DNA of 64,000 bases, taken from NCBI GenBank assembly GCA_001657395.1, contig LYSY01000002.1, positions 310,001 through 374,000 on the forward strand. Direction: 5' to 3'. Each line of letters opens with the position of its first letter. Positions within the stretch are counted from its first letter, which is position 1. The notes under the pieces were generated by a model that made no database searches, was not told the DNA's origin, and worked only from the letters and a program-made list of their open reading frames with translations. Below, piece by piece: positions 55,239-64,000 of this stretch. Position numbers and translations under genes: made by a program. The stretch is from Rhodospirillales bacterium BBD 1991-14 (lineage in GTDB: Bacteria > Pseudomonadota > Alphaproteobacteria > Kiloniellales > Kiloniellaceae).

Positions 55239-56660
55239 ATGAGGATGGGTGAACCTTTGACTCTGCTGACATTGAGGCCGCACCGGGGGGTCTTTGCTGA
55301 GCGTGTTCTGCGGGCATGGCGCATGCCCCTGCTGGCAGCGCTGGCACTCTCGCTCACCGCCTGCGCCGCCCCCAAGGTACCCAGCCCGGATGAGCAGGCG
55401 CAACCACCCAGCTTTCCCTCGGTGCCGCAGGCCGGCGAGACCGGTGGCGTGCCGGAGGAGAGTCTGCAGGCCCTCAACGAGGCCGAGGCGGCTGCCGAGG
55501 CGGCGCGCACGGCACCGGTGAAGGTCGGCCTGCTGTTGCCGCTGAGCGGCAGCCGCGCCAACGTCGGCCAATCCATCCTGAACGCTGCACAGCTTGCCCT
55601 CTTCGACCTGGCCGGCGATCGCTTCACCCTTGTGGTGCGCGACACGCGGGGCACGCCGGAAGGTGCGGCGGCGGCGGCCGAGGCGGCCCTGGCCGAAGAG
55701 GTGCAGTTGATCCTCGGCCCGCTGTTCTCCACTTCGGTCGAGGCGGTGAAACCCGTCCTGGCCGAAGCCCAGCTTCCGTTGATCACTTTCTCCAACAACA
55801 ACGCCATCGCCGATCCGCAAACCTTCGTCATGGGGGTCACGCCCAGCACCCAGATCGACCGCATGGTCGACTATGCGGTCGCCCAGGGCCTGCGCCGCTT
55901 TGCCGTTCTGGCGCCGGAATCGCCCTATGGCACGACGGTGGTTCAGTCGCTGCAGCAGGCCGTCTTCCGCAACGGGGCCGAAATCAGCCGCGTCGTCTTT
56001 TTCGATCCGCGGGCCCAGGACGTCTCCGCCGAGGTGCGCGCCCTGGCGGACTACGACCAGCGCGCGGCGGCCCTGCAGGCCCAGAGGCGCAGTCTCAGCG
56101 CGCGCAACGATGCGGCGGCCCAGCGCGCGCTGGCGCGCCTGCAGGGGCTGGAGACGCTGGGCCCGCCCTCCTTCGACGGCATCCTCATCCCCTCCAGCGG
56201 GCGCCAGCTTCTCTCCGTCGGCCCGCTGCTGGCGTTCTACGATGTCGATTCCAGTGAAGTCCGCTTCCTGGGCACGGCGCTCTGGGACGATCCTTCCCTG
56301 CGCAAGGAGCCTAGCCTTCAGGGCGCCTGGTTCCCGGCGCCGCCGCCGGCGCTCTGGCGCACCTTCGCCAACCGCTACCGGCAGGCCTATGGGCGCACGC
56401 CGCCGCGCGTCGCCTCTCTCGGTTACGATGCCGTGGCCCTGGCTGCGGTGCTGGAACAGCGCGCCGCGCGCGAAGGGGCCTTCCTCATCTACACGGCCGA
56501 GAGCATTTCCCAGCCGGTCGGCTTCTCCGGCATCGACGGCATCTTCCGCTTTCTGCCTAACGGACAGGTGCAGCGCGGGTTGGCGATCCTGGAGTTGCGG
56601 CCCGAGACCTTCGTCGAGGTGGACCCGGCCCCCCAGTCCTTCGATCAGGCCATCAACTGA
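55239..56660 (+). CDS. Penicillin-binding protein activator (LpoA-like) lipoprotein
   Basis: 473-residue lipoprotein. After a basic N-terminus and a hydrophobic LAALALSLTAC lipobox it has a Pro/Glu linker and a periplasmic-binding-protein fold of type LpoA: KVGLLLPLSGSRANVGQSIL, LGPLFSTSVEAVKPVLAEA, FSNNNAIADP and the Arg/Ala helical region in the middle. Such proteins stimulate PBP1A. A shorter start at ATG 55323 would also give a signal peptide. Divergent from rsmI. Confidence 0.88.
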   Translation: MRMGEPLTLLTLRPHRGVFAERVLRAWRMPLLAALALSLTACAAPKVPSPDEQAQPPSFPSVPQAGETGGVPEESLQALNEAEAAAEAARTAPVKVGLLLPLSGSRANVGQSILNAAQLALFDLAGDRFTLVVRDTRGTPEGAAAAAEAALAEEVQLILGPLFSTSVEAVKPVLAEAQLPLITFSNNNAIADPQTFVMGVTPSTQIDRMVDYAVAQGLRRFAVLAPESPYGTTVVQSLQQAVFRNGAEISRVVFFDPRAQDVSAEVRALADYDQRAAALQAQRRSLSARNDAAAQRALARLQGLETLGPPSFDGILIPSSGRQLLSVGPLLAFYDVDSSEVRFLGTALWDDPSLRKEPSLQGAWFPAPPPALWRTFANRYRQAYGRTPPRVASLGYDAVALAAVLEQRAAREGAFLIYTAESISQPVGFSGIDGIFRFLPNGQVQRGLAILELRPETFVEVDPAPQSFDQAIN

Positions 56661-56685
56661 CCTCTGATCCGCAGCTTCGAGGCGC

Positions 56686-57906
56686 TCAGGTCAGCAGGTA
56701 GGCGAGCACGGCGTCCAGGCGCTGGCGCCCCGCCGCGGTGGCGCGCAGGCTGCGGCCGTCGCGCTGCAGGAGACCCTCTTCGGACAGCCGCTCCAGGCGC
56801 CCGGACGGCAACAGGGCCTCGGGGCCGGCGCCAAGCACGCGCTGGAACGCGCCGTGCGGAATGCCGTCGGTCAGGCGCAGGCCCATCATCACCATCTCGG
56901 TCAGGCTTTCCTCCGCCGTGACCGGCTCTGCGCTGCGCCAGCCGTGGCCCTGGTGTTCCACCAGGTCCAGCCAGGGCTCGGGCGCGCGGTGCTGGCGCGT
57001 GGCGTGCTTCACGCCGTCCCAGGTCAGGCGGCCATGGGCGCCGGGGCCGACCCCCACGTAGTCGCCATAGCGCCAGTAGGTCAGGTTGTGACGGCAGGCC
57101 GCGCCCGGGCGGGCGTGGTTGGAGATCTCGTAAGCGGGCAGCCCTGCCTCGGTGAGCTGCCGGTCGGTCGCTTCGAACAGGGTGGCGGCTTCCTCCTCGG
57201 CCGGCAGCACCAGGTCGCCGCGCCGCCAGGCCGCCTGAAAGGCCGTCCCTTCTTCGATGGTGAGCTGATACAGCGCGATGTGTTCCGGCCCCAGCGCCAA
57301 GGCGTCGCTCAGCTCTCGCTGCCAGGCCGGGAGGCTCTGGCCGGGGCGTGCGTAGATGAGATCGAAGGAGATGCGCGCGAAGTTGGAGCGGGCCAGATCC
57401 AGTGCTGCCAGGGCCTCCGCCGCCGAATGCTGGCGGCCCAGAAAATGAAGTGCTTCGTCGTCCAGGGCCTGAACCCCGAGGGAGAGGCGGTTGACGCCGG
57501 CGCGGGCGAAGCCGGCAAAGCGCTCGGCCTCTGCCGAGGTCGGGTTGGCCTCCAGCGTGATCTCCGCGTCGGCGGACAGGTCCCAGAGGCCGGCGATACC
57601 TTCGGTCACGGCGGCGACCGTTTCCGCCGGCATCAGCGAGGGCGTGCCGCCGCCGAAGAAGACGGAGGTGACCCGGCGCCCCGCGCTGCGGGCGGCGGCG
57701 TGCTCCAGATCGCGCAGCAGGGCGCGGCGCCAGCGTGCCTGATCGACGCTTTCCCGTACATGGCTGTTGAAGTCGCAGTAGGGGCACTTGGATCTGCAGA
57801 ACGGCCAATGGACGTAGATGCCGAAGCCGGGGTCGTCCTTCACCGCGTCTGCCGCGGCGGGCGCCCGGCCGGGTGCTTCAGCCGCCCGTTTGGCTGTGGC
57901 CGTCAT
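56686..57906 (-). CDS. hemW: Radical SAM heme chaperone HemW
   Basis: 406-residue radical SAM protein that binds heme and delivers it to respiratory proteins (formerly annotated as HemN). The radical-SAM triad is CRSKCPYC (Cys37, Cys41, Cys44); after it come [10 protein letters not shown] and the [13 protein letters not shown] segment. The N-terminus is an Ala-rich extension. It overlaps rdgB by 4 nt. Confidence 0.95.
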   Translation of the reverse strand: MTATAKRAAEAPGRAPAAADAVKDDPGFGIYVHWPFCRSKCPYCDFNSHVRESVDQARWRRALLRDLEHAAARSAGRRVTSVFFGGGTPSLMPAETVAAVTEGIAGLWDLSADAEITLEANPTSAEAERFAGFARAGVNRLSLGVQALDDEALHFLGRQHSAAEALAALDLARSNFARISFDLIYARPGQSLPAWQRELSDALALGPEHIALYQLTIEEGTAFQAAWRRGDLVLPAEEEAATLFEATDRQLTEAGLPAYEISNHARPGAACRHNLTYWRYGDYVGVGPGAHGRLTWDGVKHATRQHRAPEPWLDLVEHQGHGWRSAEPVTAEESLTEMVMMGLRLTDGIPHGAFQRVLGAGPEALLPSGRLERLSEEGLLQRDGRSLRATAAGRQRLDAVLAYLLT

Positions 57907-58505
57907 GCCGGCTCCAGCAGCGCCTCGGAGAGTTGCGCGAAGGCCAGGGCGCGGTGGCTCATGGCATGCTTCTTCGCCGGGTCCATCTCGCCGAAGGTGA
58001 TGTCGAAGCCCTTGGGCTGGAACATCGGGTCGAAGCCGAAGCCGCGGTCGCCGCGCACCGGCCAGACCAGGGTGCCTTCCAGCCGTCCTTCGAAGGAGGC
58101 AGTCCGTCCGTCCGGCCAGACGACCGAGAGGTTGCAGACAAAGATGCCGCGCCGGTCCGGGCTGTCGCCCAGTTCGCGGTGCACCCGTTCCATGGCCACC
58201 ATGAAGTCGCGCCCCGGCCCGGCCCAGCGGGCGGTGTAGATCCCCGGCTGTCCGCCCAGCGCCGGGACGTCGAGGCCGGAATCGTCGGCGATCGCCGGCA
58301 GGCCGGTGGCCTCGCAGGCCGCCCGGGCCTTCAGCACGGCATTGGCCACGAAGCTGTCGCCGGTCTCCTCCGGCTCCGGCAGGCCGAGGTCTCCGGCGGA
58401 CAGCACCTCCAGGCCGTAAGGGGCGAGCAGTTCCGCGTTCTCACGGTACTTGCCCGCGTTGTGGGTGGCCAGGACCAGTTTCTCGCCGGCTTTGAGGCTG
58501 TGCAT
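57903..58505 (-). CDS. rdgB: RdgB/HAM1 non-canonical purine NTP pyrophosphatase
   Basis: Hydrolyses dITP/XTP and similar. The 200-residue product has the phosphate-binding [10 protein letters not shown], the [14 protein letters not shown] catalytic segment and FGFDPMF. The start is ATG 58505; a longer frame to 58595 has no similarity. Between rph and hemW. Confidence 0.96.
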   Translation of the reverse strand: MHSLKAGEKLVLATHNAGKYRENAELLAPYGLEVLSAGDLGLPEPEETGDSFVANAVLKARAACEATGLPAIADDSGLDVPALGGQPGIYTARWAGPGRDFMVAMERVHRELGDSPDRRGIFVCNLSVVWPDGRTASFEGRLEGTLVWPVRGDRGFGFDPMFQPKGFDITFGEMDPAKKHAMSHRALAFAQLSEALLEPA

Positions 58506-58542
58506 GCTTTGGCTCCCGCTCGTCTTCGGCTTCCGCTCGTCT

Positions 58543-59268
<726 letters not shown>

Positions 59269-59505
59269 GGATGACCTCTCATTGGGGTTTCGGGGCTTGG
59301 GAATTTCCGGGTTTGCATGAAAACGGCAGACCCGCGGCCGGCGCCTCCGCGGCGGCAAGCTAGCCCAAGGTATCCGGCAGGTCCAGGGCCGGCAGACCGG
59401 GCACCGTCCAGCCCCTCTTTTGCGCCGCCGGCCGGCCCTTTTCTCCGCCTGCCCCTGCTGCGGCCCGCGTTGACCGCTTCCGGGGGGCTCACTACATTCC
59501 AGGCA

Positions 59506-60585
59506 ATGACAGAGTCCGCAAAATCCCTGGACGAGGCCCTGGCCGCCAGGGGCCTCAACGAGCGCTCCCGCGAGGTGTTGAAGCACATCGTCGACGCCTA
59601 CGTGGACACCGGTGCGCCGGTGGGCTCGCGCACGCTCTCGCGCAGCCTGGGCCTGGGGCTTTCGCCGGCGACCATCCGCAACGTCATGGCGGACCTGGAG
59701 GACCTGGGGCTGCTGTTCTCGCCCCATACCTCTGCCGGGCGCATGCCCACCGACATGGGGCTGCGGCTCTTCGTCGACGGCCTCCTGGAGATCGGCAATC
59801 TGACCAAGGACGAACGGGCCCATATCGAAAGCCAGTGCGCTGCCGACGGCCGGTCCTTTCCGGAGGTTCTGGAAGAGGCCTCGGAGACCATCTCCGGGCT
59901 GTCGCGCTGCGCCGGCCTGGTCGTCGCGCCGAAACTGGGCGAGCCCCTGAAGCACATCGAGTTCGTCTCCCTCGGCCCGGGCCGCGCACTGGTGGTGCTG
60001 ATCTCGGTCTCCGGCGTGGTGGAGAACCGCATCATCGACGTGCCGGCGGGCATGCCCGCCTCTTCCCTGGTCGAGGCCAGCAACTACCTGACCGCACGCC
60101 TCACCGGACGCACCCTGGAGGAAGCGCAGGCGGAGGTCCTGAAGGAGCTGGAGGAACAGCGCGCCGAACTGGACGGCCTCGCCTCACGGGTGGTCGAGCG
60201 CGGCCTCGCCAGCTGGTCGGGCCCCCAGGGCGGCGCCAAGGGCGGGGCCTTGATCCTGCGCGGCCAGTCCCAGCTTCTGGAAGACGTGACGGCGCTGGAG
60301 GACCTGGAGCGCATCCGCCAGCTCTTCGCGATGCTGGAGACCAAAGATGCGCTGATCAAGCTTTTGGACCTTGCAGGCGGCGCCGAAGGAGTCCAAATCT
60401 TCATCGGCGCCGAGAACGAGCTGTTCGGCCTTGCCGGCTGCTCCATGGTCATTGCGCCCTACAGCAACTCCCAGCAACAGATCGTCGGCGCGATCGGCGT
60501 CATCGGACCGACCCGCATCGACTATGCCCGCATCATTCCCATGGTCGACTACACCGCCAAGGTGATCGGCCGTCTGGTCGGCTGA
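59506..60585 (+). CDS. hrcA: Heat-inducible transcription repressor HrcA
   Basis: Winged-helix repressor of groE operons that binds CIRCE. The 359-residue product has the w[33 protein letters not shown] region, the insert [11 protein letters not shown] and [16 protein letters not shown]. Start is ATG 59506. No CIRCE element is seen in this window, so groE is the likely target elsewhere. 58 nt before grpE. Confidence 0.95.
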   Translation: MTESAKSLDEALAARGLNERSREVLKHIVDAYVDTGAPVGSRTLSRSLGLGLSPATIRNVMADLEDLGLLFSPHTSAGRMPTDMGLRLFVDGLLEIGNLTKDERAHIESQCAADGRSFPEVLEEASETISGLSRCAGLVVAPKLGEPLKHIEFVSLGPGRALVVLISVSGVVENRIIDVPAGMPASSLVEASNYLTARLTGRTLEEAQAEVLKELEEQRAELDGLASRVVERGLASWSGPQGGAKGGALILRGQSQLLEDVTALEDLERIRQLFAMLETKDALIKLLDLAGGAEGVQIFIGAENELFGLAGCSMVIAPYSNSQQQIVGAIGVIGPTRIDYARIIPMVDYTAKVIGRLVG

Positions 60586-60643
60586 CGCGGCCCCAGAGAA
60601 GCACACAGAGAATTCAGAAGCGTGAGAAAGGAGCGTCCGTCCC

Positions 60644-61375
60644 GTGATGGCGCAGGAAAACAAACAGGATAAGGCGGCCCCCGAAGAGGCCGAAGCTGAA
60701 GCACCCGCCGATCCGTCGGGCGAGGGCGAAGCCGCCGAGGAGGCGCCGGTCGACACCAGCGCGGAGCCGCTGGTCGATCTCTCGGGCCTGGAGGCCGCGG
60801 CGGCCCTCTCGCCGGATGAGGACCCGGTGGCGGTGCTGGAAGGCGAGGTGGCCTCGCTGAAGGACCAGTTGCTGCGGGCCATCGCGGAGACGGAGAACGT
60901 GCGCCGGCGCAGCCAGCGCGAGCGCGAGGACAGCGTGAAGTACGCCGCCGCGCCCATCATCCGCGACCTTCTGGGGGTGGCCGACAACCTGCAGCGGGCG
61001 CTGGAAAGCGTGCCGGAAGAACTGGCGGCGGAAAACGAGGTGGTCAGCAACCTGCGCCTCGGCGTGCAGATGACCCAGAAGGAGCTGATGTCGGCCTTCG
61101 AACGCCATCAGATCCGCGTCATCCATCCGCTGGGCGAGAAGCTGGACCCGCATTTTCACGAGGCGATGTTCGAGATCGAGGATCCGGAGCAGCCCGCCGG
61201 AACCGTGGTTCAGGTCATCCAGGCCGGCTACCGCCTGCACGACCGCCTGATCCGCCCGGCCCGGGTCGGCATCTCCAAGGGCGGCCCCAAGGCGGGCGCG
61301 AAGGATGCACCGGAAGCCGAAGACAGCGGCAGCGGCGACACCGAACCCGGCAGCACGGTCGACACCTCGGCCTAG
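60644..61375 (+). CDS. grpE: Nucleotide exchange factor GrpE
   Basis: Releases ADP from DnaK. The 243-residue product has an acidic N-terminal tail, a long coiled-coil helix (LEGEVASLKDQLLRAIAETE) and the beta-domain MFEIEDPEQPAGTVVQVIQAGYRL. GTG 60644 is 10 nt after AAAGGAG; ATG 60647 is an alternative. dnaK lies 1.5 kb downstream, with alkB-like genes inserted on the opposite strand. Confidence 0.95.
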   Translation: MMAQENKQDKAAPEEAEAEAPADPSGEGEAAEEAPVDTSAEPLVDLSGLEAAAALSPDEDPVAVLEGEVASLKDQLLRAIAETENVRRRSQREREDSVKYAAAPIIRDLLGVADNLQRALESVPEELAAENEVVSNLRLGVQMTQKELMSAFERHQIRVIHPLGEKLDPHFHEAMFEIEDPEQPAGTVVQVIQAGYRLHDRLIRPARVGISKGGPKAGAKDAPEAEDSGSGDTEPGSTVDTSA

Positions 61376-61412
61376 CGTCAAGCTTGGCACGGTCGCTGTT
61401 GATTGCTCCGCC

Positions 61413-61519
61413 GTCATCCCGGACCTGATCCGGGATCCATCGTCCGGTTCGCAAGAACGGCTCTCGGTAGAAACCGCGCCTGCGGCGGCTATGGACCCCG
61501 GATCAAGTCCGGGGTGACA
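61413..61519. repeat. Double-hairpin intergenic repeat, copy C
   Basis: Left hairpin ATCCCGGA/TCCGGGAT (61417-61437, CCTGA loop) followed by CCAT; right hairpin CCCCGGA/TCCGGGG around TCAAG (61497-61515), ending TGACA. Same plan as copies at 36639 and 44854, here between grpE and the AlkB-like gene. Confidence 0.8.
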
Positions 61520-61588
61520 CGGCGTTCCGAATTTCGGCCGGCATGGCTCGATGAGGACGGCAGGTCCGTGAAGCGACCGCTCCAGTGC

Positions 61589-62248
61589 TCAGGCCGTCAC
61601 CCGGCGCAGGGTGACGTTGATGCGCCCGCCCTCGTTTAAGAGGCGGCTGGAGCCGCCGAGGATGCGGTCGACCCCGTGGTAGGCCAGGCGCGCCTCGCCG
61701 GCCAGGATCATCGCGTCGCCGGAATGCAGCTTGAAGGAGGTGGTGGGGCCGCGTCGGCTCAGCCCGCCGAGGCGAAACACGGCGCTGTCTCCCAGCGATA
61801 GGGAGACGACGGGGGCCTCGAAGGTCTCCTCGTCCTCGTCGCGGTGCAGGCCCATGCGCACCTTGGGGCCGTGGTAGAAGTTGATCAGGCAGCACTGCGG
61901 CGGGTCCGGATAGCCGGCCAGGTCGTCCCAGGCCGCCAGCAGGGCCGCGGGGATCGCCGGCCAGGGCTGCCCGCTCACCGGGTGTTCGCCGAGGTAGCGG
62001 TACCCCCCCTGCTTGTCCGAGTACCAGCCGTGGCTGCCGGCGTTGGTCATGCGCACAGACATCGGCTGCCCGCTGCGCGGCATGCGCGGCTGATAGAGGG
62101 GGGCCGCGCGGACAACGCGGCGCAGGTCCTCCAGCAGGCTCTGCTGTTCGGCCGCGTTCAGATAGCCGGGCAGGTAGCGGAAGCCGGCGGGCGCGGCGCG
62201 GCTTTGCGTCTTGGGCGGGGGCTTGGTCCCGGGCGGAGACTTGGTCAC
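61589..62248 (-). CDS. AlkB-like alpha-ketoglutarate-dependent dioxygenase
   Basis: Fe(II)/2-oxoglutarate dioxygenase of the AlkB family, which removes alkyl lesions from bases. The 219-residue product from GTG 62248 has QCCLINFYHG, the iron ligands His-x-Asp in GLHRDED, a distal His in RLAYHGVDRI and the 2-oxoglutarate Arg in GRINVTLRR. The frame could start at 62293, overlapping the next gene by 32 nt; 62248 is preferred for spacing. Confidence 0.9.
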   Translation of the reverse strand: MTKSPPGTKPPPKTQSRAAPAGFRYLPGYLNAAEQQSLLEDLRRVVRAAPLYQPRMPRSGQPMSVRMTNAGSHGWYSDKQGGYRYLGEHPVSGQPWPAIPAALLAAWDDLAGYPDPPQCCLINFYHGPKVRMGLHRDEDEETFEAPVVSLSLGDSAVFRLGGLSRRGPTTSFKLHSGDAMILAGEARLAYHGVDRILGGSSRLLNEGGRINVTLRRVTA

Positions 62249-62261
62249 GGGCCGGATCGTC

Positions 62262-62564
62262 TCATTCCGGGGGCGGCCGCTCACCGCGCTCACCCGCCCT
62301 GGTTTGGGCCATCCGCCGGGCCGCGGCGCGGGCCTTCAGGCGCAGGCCCCAGTAGGCGATGCCGGCCAGCACCGCCATGCCGAGGCCGACGTTGGCCAGC
62401 GGACGGCTGTCGAACAGCATCTCCCCGGTCAGGGTCAGCACGGCGCCGACCATGACCGAGCCCACCAGGACCATCATGATGGCGCGGTAGAGCCCGTCGG
62501 CCTCCGGGCCGCCTGCTTCTGACCCGCCCGCTTCTGATCCGCCCGGCGGCTGTTCTCGATCCAT
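62262..62564 (-). CDS. Small membrane protein of unknown function
   Basis: 100-residue protein with an acidic/Gly-rich N-terminus (PGGSEAGGSEAGGPEADG) and two hydrophobic helices (IMMVLVGSVMVGAVLTL and ANVGLGMAVLAGIAYWGL) then an Arg-rich tail. I do not recognise a family. 13 nt upstream of the AlkB-like gene. Confidence 0.7.
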   Translation of the reverse strand: MDREQPPGGSEAGGSEAGGPEADGLYRAIMMVLVGSVMVGAVLTLTGEMLFDSRPLANVGLGMAVLAGIAYWGLRLKARAAARRMAQTRAGERGERPPPE

Positions 62565-62697
62565 CCCGTCTATCTTCCTCCGCCATTCCGCTATGGCAGC
62601 CCCATAGCGGACCGCTTTCCATGAAAATCAAGGCCTTCCGGGCCCCGGCCCCGCAGCCAGACCTAGCGTTTACGTTTAGATTCTCGCCGCTTTGCGC

Positions 62698-62728
62698 CTT
62701 GCAGCAAGGCCCATGCTGCTTATATAAG
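62698..62728 (+). promoter_or_regulatory. RpoH (sigma-32) promoter of dnaK
   Basis: CTTG (62698-62701), a 17-nt spacer and CTTATATAAG (62719-62728) match the alphaproteobacterial RpoH consensus CTTG-N17/18-CYTATNTNNG without a mismatch. The TSS would be near 62735, leaving a leader of about 95 nt before the dnaK ATG. Confidence 0.85.
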
Positions 62729-62830
62729 CCCAGAACCCATGGTCATGAACTCTCTCTGGCGGAGATCCGCCGGGCGGTGCTGAACTGACAGGCTGCCCAA
62801 GGGGTCTGCTGATCGAAGTGAGGAAACGGA

Positions 62831-64000
62831 ATGAGTAAAGTAATCGGTATCGATCTCGGCACCACCAACTCCTGTGTCGCGGTCATGGATGGCAAGGATG
62901 CCAAGGTCATCGAAAACGCCGAGGGCGCGCGCACAACCCCCTCGATGGTCGCTTTCAGCGACTCCGACGAACGCCTCGTCGGCCAGCCGGCCAAGCGCCA
63001 GGCTGTCACCAATCCGGAAAACACCCTTTTCGCCATCAAGCGCCTGATCGGCCGGCGCTACGACGATCCCATGACCAAGAAGGACATGGACCTCGTCCCC
63101 TACAAGATCATCAATCACGATGGCGACGCCTGGGTCGAAGCCCACGGCAAGGAATACAGCCCCAGCCAGATCTCGGCCTTCATCCTGCAGAAGATGAAGG
63201 AAACCGCCGAGAGCTTCCTGGGCGAGCCGGTCAAGGAAGCGGTCATCACCGTGCCGGCCTACTTCAACGACTCCCAGCGCCAGGCCACCAAGGACGCCGG
63301 CAAGATCGCCGGCCTGGACGTGCTGCGCATCATCAACGAGCCGACCGCCGCGGCGCTGGCCTACGGCCTGGACAAAAAGGGCTCCGGCACCATCGTGGTC
63401 TATGACCTGGGTGGCGGCACCTTCGACGTCTCGGTGCTGGAAATCGGCGACGGCGTCTTCGAGGTGAAGTCGACCAACGGCGACACCTTCCTGGGCGGCG
63501 AGGACTTCGACGCGCGGATCATCAGCTACCTGGCCGACGAGTTCAAAAAGGAACAGGGCATCGACCTGCGCCAGGACAAGCTGGCCCTGCAGCGTCTGAA
63601 GGAAGAGGCGGAGAAGGCCAAGATCGAGCTCTCCTCGGCCAACCAGACCGAGATCAACCTGCCTTTCATCACCGCCGACGCCTCCGGGCCGAAGCACCTG
63701 AACATCAAGCTCACCCGCGCCAAGCTGGAAGCCCTGGTGGAAGACCTTGTCGAGCGCACCATGGGGCCCGTGAAGTCGGCCCTGAAGGACGCCGGCGTCT
63801 CCCCGGGCGAGATCGAAGACATCATCATGGTCGGCGGCATGACCCGCATGCCGAAGGTCTTTGAGACCGTGAAGAGCTTCTTCGGCAAGGACCCGCACCG
63901 CGGCGTCAACCCCGACGAGGTGGTGGCCATCGGCGCCGGCATTCAGGGCGGCGTGCTGAAGGGCGACGTGAAGGACGTCCTGCTGCTGGACGTGACCCCG
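62831..64000 (+). CDS. dnaK: Molecular chaperone DnaK, 5' part
   Basis: Hsp70 chaperone. 390 codons are visible and the frame is open to the window end. It has [43 protein letters not shown] and [13 protein letters not shown] of the ATPase domain. A GAGGAAAC ribosome site precedes ATG 62831. Transcribed from a strong RpoH promoter, in the grpE-dnaK neighbourhood. Confidence 0.98.
   Translation, partial: MSKVIGIDLGTTNSCVAVMDGKDAKVIENAEGARTTPSMVAFSDSDERLVGQPAKRQAVTNPENTLFAIKRLIGRRYDDPMTKKDMDLVPYKIINHDGDAWVEAHGKEYSPSQISAFILQKMKETAESFLGEPVKEAVITVPAYFNDSQRQATKDAGKIAGLDVLRIINEPTAAALAYGLDKKGSGTIVVYDLGGGTFDVSVLEIGDGVFEVKSTNGDTFLGGEDFDARIISYLADEFKKEQGIDLRQDKLALQRLKEEAEKAKIELSSANQTEINLPFITADASGPKHLNIKLTRAKLEALVEDLVERTMGPVKSALKDAGVSPGEIEDIIMVGGMTRMPKVFETVKSFFGKDPHRGVNPDEVVAIGAGIQGGVLKGDVKDVLLLDVTP

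Noticed and set aside
59269-59505. CIRCE element near hrcA
   Set aside because: No TTAGCACTC-N9-GAGTGCTAA or close variant is visible here or before grpE or dnaK.

Overview
The window is GC-rich, densely coded bacterial chromosome from an alphaproteobacterium, probably of Rhodospirillales type. The assignment rests on gene order (leuS-lptE-holA; parB-parA-rsmG-mnmG-mnmE; rho-hemJ-hemH-hemE / ppsR-maf-aroE-coaE-dnaQ-secB; hslVU-hisBHAFE; hrcA-grpE-dnaK with rph-rdgB-hemW) and on alphaproteobacterial families (TimA/Tim44-like, DUF6489, HemJ). No species can be named from the sequence alone. I see no rRNA, tRNA, CRISPR array, prophage or insertion sequence.

Layout. 1-3.6 kb: end of leuS, lptE, holA (+). 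3.7-9.8 kb: partition and tRNA/rRNA-modification block parB, parA, rsmG, mnmG, mnmE (-), with two perfect parS 16-mers. 9.9-14.9 kb: small DUF6489 protein, DUF255 thioredoxin-domain protein, Ogt-type repair protein, dienelactone hydrolase, quinone oxidoreductase. 14.9-17.4 kb: a candidate nitric-oxide-response locus, with an H-NOX-like gene and a sigma-54 activator gene (apparently frameshifted) divergent from a single-domain globin that has a good sigma-54 -24/-12 promoter. 17.5-18.4 kb: SMR efflux pump and TetR regulator with an operator filling the promoter spacer. 18.6-24.2 kb: secreted CARDB-like protein, rho, hemJ, hemH, hemE, then a 588-bp gap that synteny marks as the probable chromosomal origin. 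Genes on both sides mostly point away from it. 24.2-28.5 kb: ppsR, maf, aroE, coaE, dnaQ, then secB.

28.6-38 kb: histidine phosphatase and FxsA; TimA-like protein, MltA, an unknown lipoprotein; lutABC lactate oxidation operon with a GntR-type operator candidate; Smr-domain protein; XRE regulator overlapping a PAS-like protein. 38-45 kb: hslVU, then hisB, hisH, a GNAT enzyme, hisA, hisF, hisE and a HIT protein. A perfect 24-bp-arm hairpin lies between the GNAT gene and hisA. 45-53 kb: ArsR regulator, alpha/beta hydrolase, GNAT, STAS-like, YdcH-like, comM, phasin, gshB, SirB1-like. 53-59 kb: BON lipoprotein, yraN, rsmI, LpoA-like lipoprotein, hemW, rdgB, rph. 59.5-64 kb: hrcA, grpE, AlkB-like, small membrane protein, and the start of dnaK behind a textbook RpoH promoter.

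Most of the window is core housekeeping. The parts most worth attention are the H-NOX / sigma-54 activator / globin locus, the predicted oriC with parS 15-18 kb away, several compact regulatory sites, and three copies of a double-hairpin intergenic repeat.
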